Shown in pieces: positions 23,240-34,010 of a stretch of 64,000 nt of DNA. This DNA is from Chrysopilus asiliformis (lineage: Eukaryota > Arthropoda > Insecta > Diptera > Rhagionidae), in contig OZ035961.1 of NCBI GenBank assembly GCA_964034945.1, positions 26,947,684 to 27,011,683 on the forward strand, written 5' to 3'. How positions within the stretch are numbered: position 1 is the first letter of the stretch; every line of letters begins with the position of its first letter. The notes below the pieces were generated by a model. That model ran no database searches. It saw only the letters and a program-made list of their open reading frames with translations, and was not told the DNA's origin. Both the position numbers and the translations under genes were made by a program.

Positions 23240-23865
23240 CTAGCAGACCCTTCGTTGGCAGCTAAAAGTTTTTTGTATAAATTTTAGAATGCCAAAAAAA
23301 ACCATAAATAACTTAAAAAGTTTTGGGAAAAAATGGTTTCCTTACAAGACCTTCCGTTTCGAATTTTGAAACTTCAACTCCAGATTCGTGATATCCCAAA
23401 GCCTATTTTTGCGAGAAAAATTGGAAAAAGGACATTTCCGTTATCCTTACAGGACCTTCCATTTCGAATTTTGAAAATCCAACACCGGATTCGTGATCAG
23501 CGACCCCAAAAAACTCCTTATGCAGATTTTTCCCGGGAAAAACGGGGAAAAGGATATTTGCGTTATCCTTACAGGACCTTGTGTTTCGAATTTTGAAAAT
23601 CCAGTACCGGATTCGTAATCAGCGACCCCGGAAACCCCATAATGCAAATTTTTCCGGGGCAAAATGGAAAAAAGGATATTTGCGTTATCCTTACAGGACC
23701 TTCTGCTTTGAATTTTGAAAATCTAACATAGCTAAAAACTTGCTCCTGGAAACGCAGATCATTTTGCAAAAAACCGCGTAAAAATCGGTCCAGTATTTTT
23801 TGAGTTTTGTAATCTCAAACAAACAAACAGACAAACAGACAAACATCCATTTTTATATATATAGA
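23240..23865 (-). mobile_element. Short non-autonomous Helitron, minus strand (626 bp)
   Basis: Read on the minus strand it begins A|TCTATATATATAAAAATGG, continues with repeated GTTTGTCT, and ends GGGTCTGCTAG|T. A TC start after A and a CTAG end before T are the hallmarks of Helitron insertion into AT. The start resembles those of the two plus-strand Helitrons (39381 and 50800). The 3' hairpin is degenerate (AGCTGCCAACGAAGGGTCTG). No Rep/helicase gene is present. It carries an internal tandem array. Confidence 0.75.
23340..23740. repeat. Tandem repeat, 122-bp period, inside the Helitron
   Basis: The phrase CCTTACARGACCTT starts at 23340, 23445, 23567 and 23689, giving spacings of 105, 122 and 122. 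Each unit holds tttcgaattttgaaa, a gattcgtgatcagcgacccc block and ggaaaaaggatatttgcgtt. Related sequence (cagcgaccccaaaaa and cgttatctttacaggccctt) recurs at 30.9-31.2 kb. Confidence 0.85.
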
Positions 23866-24065
23866 TAATACGAATACCTGTTAGTAGTTTAAGATTTTGC
23901 CGTTTTATTTGCAATAGAAAAATACAAGATAATTAATTTTTAATATTTGATGTTATTTAAAACGTTTTTAAAAACCCCCAAAAAAAACCCCAAAAAACCA
24001 CAATAAAACGCAAAAAATTCAATGGATAAAGCATTTAAAAAAAACCCCGGGTTTTTTACAACCTT

Positions 24066-24263
24066 GCAATAGGACCCCTTGTTTTTCGCAATAGGACCCC
24101 TTGGTTTTCGCAATAGGACCCCTTGGTTTTCGCAATAGGACCTCTTCGTTTTCGCAATAGGACCTCTTGGTTTTCGCAATAGGACCCCTTGGTTTTCGCA
24201 ATAGGACCACTTGCTTTTCGCGATAGGACCCCTTGGTTTTCGCAATAGGACCCCTTTTGGACG
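24066..24263. repeat. Minisatellite, 22 bp x 9
   Basis: Units of GCAATAGGACCCCTTGGTTTTC start at 24066, 24088, 24110, 24132, 24154, 24176, 24198, 24220 and 24242, so spacing is exactly 22 bp throughout with scattered substitutions. Because 22 is not a multiple of 3 and the unit lacks stops on the minus strand, long minus-strand frames (up to 121 codons) appear in more than one frame. These are a product of the repeat, not genes. Confidence 0.97.
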
Positions 24264-27200
24264 CTTCAAAAAGACACCGCCCGAGAAAAAGAGGGCCAAT
24301 GGCAACCCTATCTTTTTGAGTAGAGAAGTGTAGATCAGAAAAGAAAATTTAATAATAATAATAATAATTCTACCAGTAAATTGTTTACCTTTATGCGATT
24401 TCTTCTTATCGAAGTCAACATCTCAACTTTTTTTAGAATAACAAGATTAGAAAAAAAACAGCACGAATTTAGCAATTGATGGATTAAATTTGTCCTGTCT
24501 TTTTATAATTTTACTTCCAACATTAGTATCTCTTAAGCTACACAGTTTGGAGGTTCATCAATTCGTTACGGGAAAATTTCTTTCAGTGTCATTTTATAAT
24601 ATTTGAGTAAAAATATTTAACACATTGTTGAATACGCACAAAATGCATGAAAATCGGTTGCATTCGGCATAACTGAATTACATTTTAAGCTACATAAATG
24701 AGCTCATGGGTCACTTATGATTGAATTACGTGTATATGATAGCGTAAATATTTTATACATTTTGATATCGTATATCGTAATATCCACATACGTGTAATAT
24801 GTAGATTCAGTGCAATAAATTATCAGCATATCACATAAATCACTTTGAAGTCCGCATTTCTTCTTATTATTTTGCCATCAACTCATACCAGCGAATGGAT
24901 TTACGGATACATAATGACTCTATGGACACTACACGAATTGAAATAAACGAGATGGAGGGATCAAGTGTGTGACTCGGCGGAGCCTAAAGGAAACCGAACC
25001 AACTATACACAAATTACATATGTTCGTTTACGTTCTTCGAAACGGACTTTGGAGTATTCAATTCTTCCGAGCGCATGCAGAACTTTGCCGAGAAGTTGGA
25101 GACTAGGCCACCAGACGGGACTCATGACCCCGTAATAGTCTCCCCATTTAACAAATGACTGATCCGAATTTTATGCCCATAGAACTGAACTGAACTAAAC
25201 TGAATTGTGCTGCAGTTCCTTGATGTAGAATTCGAATATTGCTCGGGGGTTGGTGCATGTGTAAAAGGGTTGGTTGACTTCTAACCATCATCACGTGCAC
25301 GAATCCAAGCATGGCAGTAATCCGAGTCTAGCGTAAAATAGGGACAGTTTTTAAGGAAAATTTTATTCATTTCTCGAATTTGAAATCATTTCTCAGACGA
25401 TAAGCTTAGATTACCTAAACTGACTATGATGTATTACCTACACGAAGGACTTATATGTCTAGCATTACAAGATATTATAAGATGCATACTTTTTTGCATA
25501 ATAGGTTTTTTTTTCTCCGTACCGGTGCATATATATCACCGAGCTTCATTTTCATCCACAATAATATTGAATACGACAAAATATACTCACATGAATGACT
25601 GAATTAAGAAGAATATGAATTTTTAGAGGCCAAGGGAAATTAAATTTGAAATTTATGATCTCACACTGGGTTTTCATTTCATTTCATTTCATTTTGTTCG
25701 AAATTCATTTTAAACGTGCTGTCATATTTTGTGCTGTGCTCAAGGTTTGGACAACACCGAACAATATGACGTTAATTGCGAGACGTTGAAGTAAACCAAC
25801 GACCAGCCAAACTCAAAGAAATCGCAAAAGAAAGCCATAGATTTAAGATTAAGGGGGCTTGGTAGGTGGACTCAGTGTCGCTCTTGTCCGGCTTTTTATA
25901 CAAAATTAAGAAAATACTTTGAATTCCCCAAGGAAGTAGGGTAACGGTTAATGAAATGTTAATTAAAGTCTTATAATTTTACACGTGTTTTGATTTTTCA
26001 GTTTATTTTATTTTATTTATTTTTTCGAATTCGACAACGTCTCGAGTAAAATTTTGTTGAGACGTCAGTCGTCGCCATTGAGTCACCATGAACTAAATAA
26101 AACTCTGTTTCTCTAATCGGAAAAGGAGGCGGGGGCAGTGAAAAAATAAAAACGAGAGAAGTAAAAACTTGAACTATTAATCTTTAAACTCTGACATTTC
26201 ACCATTTGCCAGAAGTGAAACTATCCCTCCTGTGACATCCTTTTGTGTGCCACTCCTGACTTCACGGTACCCATAGTTCACAGTTCTTGGGCTATGAGAA
26301 TAAGATTCCACTTTCTTGGTATACGTTGTGCCAAGGAAAAATCCTTATGTCAAAAGGTTTTTTATTCGATTTTATCTTTAGAGTGATTTATGGTTTGAGT
26401 CATATGGCGATAGTTATGTAATCTGAGTATTAAAATAGATTTTAACATTTCAGAGTGTCTTTGATTTTAATAAAAAAAACATCATCAAATTCCAAAACTG
26501 GACTCAAAATTACGCAGTTTCACTAAAAGGGGTGATTTACAAAATTTAATTTTAGTTTTATTCTTTTGATAATTTTTTTTAATTTTTTTCACACCAAAAA
26601 AGAGAAGATTTTTTAGAGGTTTGTTACTATCCGATCCGGGAAAATATCGCCCCCTATATATTTCCCCGGATCTGGCAATTCAGTGAGCCACATTTTTTTA
26701 AAATTTCGTTTTTAAAAGAAAAATTTCGTAAAAAATTATATTCTTTAATTATATTAATTTTTTTGAATTATTTGACAAGAAAAAGCACTTTTTTATCGTC
26801 TCTGTAATAGTTCTTGAAAGTCGAATGGGAATTTTGTCATCAAATCAATTTTTCACACAACCAAAAGCTTCGGAAGCCCTGGATAAATATGTAATGCGTG
26901 ATGTATCCTTCGTAGGGTTTATGTATACCTACTTCAGCAACAATGTGTTGTTACTCACCATAATCCAATAAATTCAGGCACCCGAGCAATAGATCATTCG
27001 GTAACTTTCAAAGTGTCAAAACAAAGGCTATCTGCCATCAGTGGATTATTAATGGACCAACACCACCAGTTTCCGTCGAATGGATTTCATTGGATGTTGG
27101 TATGCTCTCAAGATCCCAACACCCGAAAAATACCTGACCACAAAGATTTCAAGAGAAATCATAATTTCACATCAATGAATTATTATCTCTGGTCCATAGT

Positions 27201-28649
27201 TTTTTGTTGGTTATTTTCAAGTATTATATATTTAACACTTGTGCGTCATTTATTAAAAAAAAAATTACTCGACTATTAATCTGGTTATGTACGCTTCATT
27301 ATAATTTTATAATAGCATCGATCGGTACAGGTTAAGGTGTATTACTGCTTTTCTGACTATTAACCAAGGTGTTCCTGTCCAATGTATAATCGAAGCTATA
27401 AGAAATGTAACTCTGGTTTGAATTTGTCTTAACGTCGACTCAAGCAATGATGGCCACAATATTTTGGGCGTGATCACAGAAAATGAGAAAAAAAATCATG
27501 CCCAAACAGAATATAATAAAAACATAAAAAACCAAATCATAACGAAAAAAATGACGTCGCAAGATATAAATCTTCGTAACATGACACTTCGGCGGTTGAA
27601 ATGTACCAGTTTACGTAAAAAGTGTATAAAAACACTTTTATAAAATATGGAGGCAGTTTGAAGGCTTTTTATTTCTGGTATGGATGTCTTCTCTGGTCTT
27701 TCGGCTTCGCAGGTTTTTTTTGCCAAATCAAGCAAAATATTTTTAGTGTGACGTCATAAAACTAGAAAAGGGTGTTCATATTATTATCTAAAATCCAGTA
27801 TAAATTATTTCAAAAAGATCTTTGGGAACATTTTATTATTTCTAATCATGATGTAGGCGATGTTGGTCAAAATATTAACATTAAAAGCAAGCAAGATACC
27901 GGGTTTTAAATTTTGGTTGCTTAAAATTTTTAGTAAGTTTTTTTTTTGATAACTGAAAAAAAGTTCTCTTTTTGAAAAAGTTCAAAATTTAAAACTTGTG
28001 CAGGTGCTCGCAAAAAGTAAAATATTAGTAAGAAATGATGCAAGTCTTGGAGATTGATGACCAAAAAAGTTTCGAACACTCTACAGAGGACCCCAAATTA
28101 AAATTTGATTAGGGCCCCTAAACCCTTAATCTGCGTTAAAATGTATCAAAACTATTGAGCGCCTTTTTGAGATGGAGTAGCTACAATTTTTGGCAAAAAA
28201 AACTTCGGGATGTCTGAAAATTATTGTTGAATTTTCTTTCGACGTTCGAAAATAAAGGAGACCGGAATTTTGAACCTTTTTCAAGAAACCGATATTCTGG
28301 GGGTTTACAACGTCCAGGTATTCCGTGGCGTTAAACATTCTCATTACGCAACAGATAGTTTTTCTTCTAAATTTTGAGCTGTCGGATATCCCTACAGAAA
28401 ATCCTAGACTGAGCACAATCAAAATCCAAGTCATACGTAAAATTTTGAATCACTGCAAATATTGTCGCAATTTAAAAAAACATGAGTTCCAAGACGATAT
28501 AAAAAAATATCAGTTGTGATCAAGATAAAACTTTCCTCTGCAAGATTTAGTTTCGGAAAAAATATGTAAAAAATAATACCGTTAAAGATACGTAAAAACC
28601 GTTAAAGGAAAACAATTTATTTTCTTTGCATTTAGTTATATGCATTTTT
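24264..28649. other. Long non-coding block, mostly unique
   Basis: It contains a (TAA)n run at about 24349-24367, an (ATTTC)n run at 25677-25695, a short imperfect palindrome around gatccgggaaaatat / atatttccccggatc at 26629-26673, and a unique mixed-composition stretch at 24.9-25.35 kb with a gaactgaactgaactaaact run. No protein-coding region was recognised on either strand. The longest frames (about 100 codons, near 28126-28434) have no motif. Confidence 0.5.
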
Positions 28650-29032
28650 ATCTCCAAAGCGCGTAGTTTCCGAGAAATTTTCAAAAAACTTGAATTTTTT
28701 GAAATACGTTGAGAACTGTTCGAGATACGTAAAAACCGTTAAAACAAAAAATGTGGAAAATTTTATATCCTTTAAACTTTATTTCATTTTTTCCAAAAGT
28801 GCATAGATTTTGAGAAATTTTCAATAAACTGTATTTTTCCACGAAAAAATGTATGGGATTTACGAAAAATTTCAAGTCGCTAGCTCAACGCGTTCTCGAG
28901 TTATTTAAGATACGTAAAACGAACAGACCGACAGGCAGATGCAAGGACATCCTCATAATTTTACCTGCCATCCTCTGGAGTCGGTCTTCGCCATGAGTAC
29001 AATACTTTCCTTCTGTAACAGACGAAGGTAAA
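28650..29032 (+). repeat. Dispersed repeat family D1, copy 3
   Basis: It is collinear with 20975-21436: gcgcgtagtttccgagaaat, attttatatcctttaaac, caagtcgctagctcaacgcg, ttctcgagttatttaagata, gacaggcagatgcaaggaca, and the tail tttccttctg/cgaaggtaaa. Upstream sequence (28560-28620) has further related accgttaaagatacgtaaa phrases. Confidence 0.65.
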
Positions 29033-30890
29033 AAAGTTGAAAACTAGATTCACATTTCACGTCAAAATGTCTAGAGAAACGACGCAAAATTACTCTCTAT
29101 CGACATTCCAATTAGATCAAAACTGTAAACAACATCATAGACCAATAAGAAAAATGAATTTCAAACAAGATTTCAAATACGAAAATAAAGATCGACGCAC
29201 CTTTTCTTATCTGACCTTCACCTGAACGATTTTAATGGCAGCAAGACGAGTTCAAAAAATCATAAAAAGATGACAGCACTTAGAAATTGGTTCGAATCTG
29301 AAATATATTTGGATTGCTATCCATGCTAAATACACCACGAATGGGAACAAGGGAATAAGGAACATGGGAGAGCGTAGATCGACAAACACAAATGAATTGA
29401 CCAGGTATGCTATAAACCACATACGATCAGTGATCAATGTTGACCATATGGGGACAGGTGAGAGCGAAAAACTTGTTTAGCGGCGTAAAAAAGGGTTCGA
29501 TAACAAATGTGTGGAACTGAGCGTAGCCGTAGAAAATGCCTTTCGCGCCATATTTAGTGATTTTCGATGGAGGCGCATTCATCAAATCAGCGATCGATTG
29601 AAACCCGATAGACTAATTACGACTAACGTGATAAAAGCAAATAAATCAAACGTATGTTTTACAATTGACCAACAGCGACAATGGTTAATAAGAGGTGTTA
29701 AAAATTTTCCCATCATAAATCTTCAGGTCATAATTAACAAAATGGCAAAAAGAAATCGAAAAAAAACAGTTTTGTAAAATGTCGTGTAGTGTCGGCCGGT
29801 TACAATGAACTGAAAAACGCGCCAGATTTTCATATATAAACTAAAGTTACACTTGAATATGTGAATGATTTTAATTACAGTTGTAAATTGTTAATTGTTG
29901 AGCTCTAGTGCGCGAAATTGTGATTGAAATAGTCGGGTCGCCATATCGCTGCTCCTCTTCGTCCATGGCCATTTGCATTGCCGTCGCATATTTATGCTTT
30001 TACTATCCCCACACGAGCATTTATGCTATATGAATGTGGATTATGCTTTGCTATGCTCCCCGTTGGCACATTTTCCGGAATCGGTGAGGCATCCGGGGTC
30101 GCAGAGAATTGAATTTTATGGGCCAGAGGGCCTCCACTAAATAGACCCAGTGGAGTTTACTGACTTCATCCGATTGACTATGGAGATCGCACATACTCCG
30201 CCACACATGCTGCACTCAGCATAACCCATGATTGTGTGGCGCCCTTCACTCCGACACCATATGGAGCACAAACACACCTAGCTTGGAACCTATACCGGGC
30301 CAGGGTGGGCCGAGGCGGGCAACTTCTAATCCAGTGCGATGCAATTCCACACAACATACGATGATGACGATTATGATTATGATGATGTTGATGATGCCGT
30401 TTGCTTAATGCATAAATATGATTCTCGGGTTCTTAGCAGTCTTTTATCAGTACATTCTCGCGCTCCGCAATCGTACGAAAACGTGGTAAATTGGAGGCGT
30501 GAATTGTATGGCTTGTAACTATCTTGTTGAGTTGTTTGTTTATTTATTCAACAACTTCAATCTAAAAGTCCCTGCTTCGGATTATGTTTTATAAATCATA
30601 ACAAGAATGTTGAGAAGATGTGTTTATTTGCTCTAAAGCGTGGTCATCTGCATTTTGCAATTGCTTTGAGATTTCTGCCCATCATTGCATTTTTCACGAT
30701 TTCACAAATTCAGAAAAAAATATCAAATTTTAATTACGTGTGAGTAGATCAAATTTGCACTTAACAGCATACGGTTTTGTCAAAAAAAAAATTATTTTTG
30801 GATGCTTACAAACAGCCCAAAAATTTATTCTTTCCTTTTCACTAAAAACTGTTTTTTTTTTCTATTATTTTTTATATTTTAGTTTTCGAT
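29033..30890. other. Unique non-coding block
   Basis: A 88-codon frame at 29511-29777 is rich in charged residues but matches nothing I recognise. 29.9-30.5 kb has higher G+C and little repeat content. A (GAT)n-type run lies at about 30360-30400. This is a candidate for regulatory DNA rather than coding DNA. Confidence 0.45.
29985..30062 (+). promoter_or_regulatory. Cluster of TTATGC words (possible homeodomain-site cluster)
   Basis: atttatgctttt, atttatgctata and gattatgctttg occur within about 70 bp. A second cluster (atttatgctttatggg and ccattatgctcc) lies at 32254-32292. TTTATG-type words are bound by Caudal and Abd-B class homeodomains in insects. Function here is inference only; A/T-rich DNA can give such words by chance. 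Confidence 0.25.
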
Positions 30891-30952
30891 TACAAATCCT
30901 TGGCTTTGATATATCCTTACGGATTTTTTTTTCTTCAAGAATCGCATCCAGC

Positions 30953-31020
30953 GACACCAAAAACCCCCAGATGGAGAGGATAATCACGTTATCCTTTTCC
31001 ATCTGGGGGTTTTTGGTGTC
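30953..31020. repeat. Perfect inverted repeat, 23-bp arms plus inner stem
   Basis: GACACCAAAAACCCCCAGAT plus GGA at 30953-30975 pairs with 30998-31020. An inner GGATAA/TTATCC stem closes around TCACG. It looks like a head-to-head junction of two inverted copies of the 122-bp repeat family found in the 23.3-kb Helitron, because the same cagcgacaccaaaaaccccc and cgttatcc phrases are used. Confidence 0.9.
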
Positions 31021-31308
31021 AACTCCTTCTGTGGCCATTGTAGATTTTTTAATGTCGGATTCAGCGACCCCAAAAATCCCCATATGAATTTTTTTCGGGA
31101 AATTTTAGGAAAAGATAGTCACGTTATCTTTACAGGCCCTTCAGCAGCCCCAATAACTCCCAGATGAGGTATTTTTCAGAAAAATTTGAAGAAGATCCTT
31201 GTTAGAAAAATCCGACAGGGCTGTTACTTGTTCCGATTTTAAAGAAATAAGTCTGTCACAAATAAAAGTTCATTTTCCAAAGAACCATGCAGGATTTGAC
31301 GTTTTTTA

Positions 31309-31814
31309 TGCCCCTGGGTTAACTTTTGAACCCGTGCAGTTTTCACTTTGGTTGAATACTTTTTGGAAAGGGCACAGTCTCTAGTTTCATCCATATATGG
31401 CTTCAAGAGCCACCGAATTGCAGGGGGATGGTGAGGGGTTAACGAACTTTCTCGTGAATGCATGCATGCGTTCTGTGAAAAATCAGGAGAAAGTTCGTTG
31501 ACCCCTCACCACCCCCTGCAATTCGGTGGCTCTTGAAGCCATATATGGATGAAACTAGAGACTGTGCCCTTTCCAAAAAGTATTCAACCAAAGTGAAAAC
31601 TGCACGGGTTCAAAAGTTAACCCAGGGGCACAAATTCCATTTCTGCAGTGATTTCTGTGAAAAATCACGAGAAAGTTCGTTAACCCCTCACCATCCCCCT
31701 GCAATTCGGTGGCTCTTGAAGCCATATATGGATGAAACTAGAGACTGTGCCCTTTCCAAAAAGTATTCAACCAAAGTGAAAACTACACGGGTTCAAAAGT
31801 TAGTTTAGAGGGGC
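31309..31814. repeat. Triple 145-bp repeat: one inverted copy, two direct copies
   Basis: Unit 31309-31453 is inverted relative to 31487-31630 and 31669-31814, with only a few mismatches. The shared unit includes gagaaagttcgtt, gcaattcggtggctcttgaa, ccatatatggatgaaactag and tgccctttccaaaaag. The first pair forms a palindrome with a 33-bp spacer. The second and third units are a direct tandem pair. Frames here (for example the 91-codon frame 31533-31808) simply follow the duplication. Confidence 0.95.
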
Positions 31815-33429
31815 AAAATCGTGCATCGTTCTTTTGGACAACTAAATTTTTTTCTCGCGAAATAACTCGCAAAACAACACAGGTAACAGTGTTTGTCAGG
31901 GTTTTATATACAGATAAGCTTAGATCGGCTAAATATTTGTTTAAGGATGTGAAGGACTTAAAACGGTGGTTAGCAAGTCTAATGTGCAAATAGTACACAT
32001 TTCAGAATTAAAGCTGACCAAATACTACATGAAATCATAGAATCCCCATCCCTGCCTTAAGTTTGCACCTGAATTGCATTCATTATGCGCAATACACGAA
32101 CATAATGAATCTTCGTTTGAATAACAAACATTCAGAAGAGAGGCAAACCGATGCCATGTGCTTTGTTTTGTTACCCGCCCAGCAGTCCCGCTCAATCCCC
32201 CGGGTGAATATTCACTTATCGTCATCATCATATGTGTAGCACACGTTTACGCTATAAATTTATGCTTTATGGGAACCATTATGCTCCAGCATTTGACGGA
32301 TTTTTTTCACTTCGCCTGAGTCTACCGCCACTGCTGCCAAGTGAACCCGGTGTTTATTGTCGAAGTGCTGTAGCATAGAACGGGTCCATCGGAAACTACT
32401 TTGTCTCGAAGAATCATTTTCGGAGACGGACAAAGGGCAAGGAGGGTACCGATTAAATAAGTAACCAAGTTAGCACGTCTTTGAGCTCAGGTTCTGTTAG
32501 TCCTGAGATTAATTGTTTTGATGAAAATTAATGCAAGTCCACTCAACATAAATGCATTTTGATATTTTTTCGCAGTTTCGCTGTTTTGCTTTTGTTCTGT
32601 GACTCTCATATAATTTATAATTTATTTGTTAATAAGTGGGAGGAGATTATTGTTTAACGTGCTGAAAACTAATTACATTTGAATGTGTATTTTCCCCTGA
32701 TTTATTAGTGCTGCAATTAAATATATTCCGACATTTTGATTGTTATACATATTTGCAACATTGGCGGCCAAACTGAATGTCCGATAATCACAAAATTTAA
32801 TTAGACGTGAATTGGTTAATGTTTTGAGTTTTGCTAACAGCTCGGAAAAACAATCTATTGTAATTTCCGAAATTTTCAAATGAATTGCCGCCAAAATAGA
32901 TGGAGCTTATAATAAGCACTATGTCTGTTTACATGAGGATGGAAAATTTAAATGCCGTCGGTAATTTAATACGTAAAATAAGATTTTTCTTATTGATCCG
33001 TGGTAAAAGTTAATTTTTGCACATTGCAAATATGATGCACTATTTTCTATTTGATATCTTTATAAAGGATAAGATTGTACTACGAAATTTATGCCTGCCA
33101 AAGGCGAAAAAAATCCAGAATTATTAGAAAATTTCAATCTAAATTATACCACATGTATAGGCGCCGCTGGCGAAAGTTTTTACACAGAATACGACACAGC
33201 TTAAATCAGAATCTACACCGTTTTAAGCGAAAAGTGATTTCTATTTTTTGTATTTTCTCGCGTAATATTTAGTAAATAAATTTAACTGAAATGGTGAAAA
33301 TAATAATAAGGAAAAATGCGCCGCAGGCTAAAAAAAATACAAAAAACAATTTAAGTCAAAATACTTAGGCTTTTTTCTAATTGCAATTTGTTGTATTTTA
33401 AATCTGTACCAATTATTTTATGTCTTAAT
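31815..33429. other. Unique non-coding block with TTATGC words
   Basis: 32.03-32.45 kb has mixed composition and includes atttatgctttatggg at about 32257 and ccattatgctcc at about 32277. Around 33090-33170, and at 33316, GCC-rich words (gcctgccaaaggcg, ggcgccgctggcg, gcgccgcaggc) resemble the word clusters at 18.2 and 50.6 kb. No coding region recognised. Confidence 0.45.
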
Positions 33430-33430
33430 T

Positions 33431-33653
33431 ATGCGCCGTTTACACCTCACATTTTATTACGCGAATTTTGCGATACAAAATTCTGAAATTTCTTCCAGAA
33501 AAAGGCCGGAACCGGAATTTTTTCATACCGAATCGACGAAATAAATTCATGTTTTGACAACCTTTACTAAGTGAACTTATTTTGCGCTAAATGACAAAAT
33601 TCGCGGAATTAATTCTGAACTTCAAGAAAAAATCGCAAATGTAAACGGGGCCT
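33431..33653. mobile_element. Possible PIF-like MITE (about 220 bp)
   Basis: The left end GCGCCGTTTACACCTCACA and the right end on the other strand (GGCCCCGTTTACATTTGCG) share a GCCSCGTTTACA-type core. Words such as gcgaattttgcg and aaaattcgcgg recur inside. The flanks are A/T-rich (tta and taa) but no exact duplication is visible. Confidence 0.45.
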
Positions 33654-33677
33654 AACACATAAATAACGATTTTGTTT

Positions 33678-34010
33678 TCGTAACCTGCCATTGAAATCAC
33701 ACTTGCTCCCAACATTTTTGCACAAAATCTCAATAAAAATCTGACAAATTACTGTATCCACGGGACATTTCAATGGCAGGCCATGGAAAAAATCACATTA
33801 ATCGAGGCGAGGTTTTATTTTAGGTTTCACTATAAGTTGAGATTTTTTCATAACCCGCCATTAAAATAGCACTTGCAGACCAAGTTTTTCCGAGCTTGCA
33901 GACTAAGTTTTGCCGAGCTTGCAGACATTAGTTTTGCTTAAGTTCTCAAAAAATTCTGGCAGGTCATGAAAAATCTGAATTTTTGTCTAATCGAGACAAG
34001 GTTTTAGGGG
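33678..34010. repeat. Diverged tandem duplication with internal inverted repeat
   Basis: Two related units (33678-33820 and 33848-34010) each contain taacc(t/c)gccatt, cacttgc, a catgaaaaa or catggaaaaa block and taatcgag followed by aggtttta. In unit 1 CCTGCCATTGAAAT (33684-33697) pairs perfectly with ATTTCAATGGCAGG (33767-33780). This may be a duplicated small MITE. Confidence 0.6.
33872..33940 (+). repeat. 23-bp tandem repeat, three units
   Basis: CTTGCAGACYAAGTTTTKCCGAG-type units start at 33872, 33895 and 33918 (spacing exactly 23). The third unit is diverged. It lies inside the second unit of the 33678-34010 duplication and is absent from the first. Confidence 0.85.

Noticed and set aside
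24066..24263. Regular short repeats as a CRISPR array
   Set aside because: The units are contiguous with no unique spacers, and the window is eukaryotic in character.
23940..24305. 121-codon minus-strand frame with a repeating peptide
   Set aside because: It is a by-product of the 22-bp minisatellite, which lacks stops in all minus frames. A second frame overlaps it.
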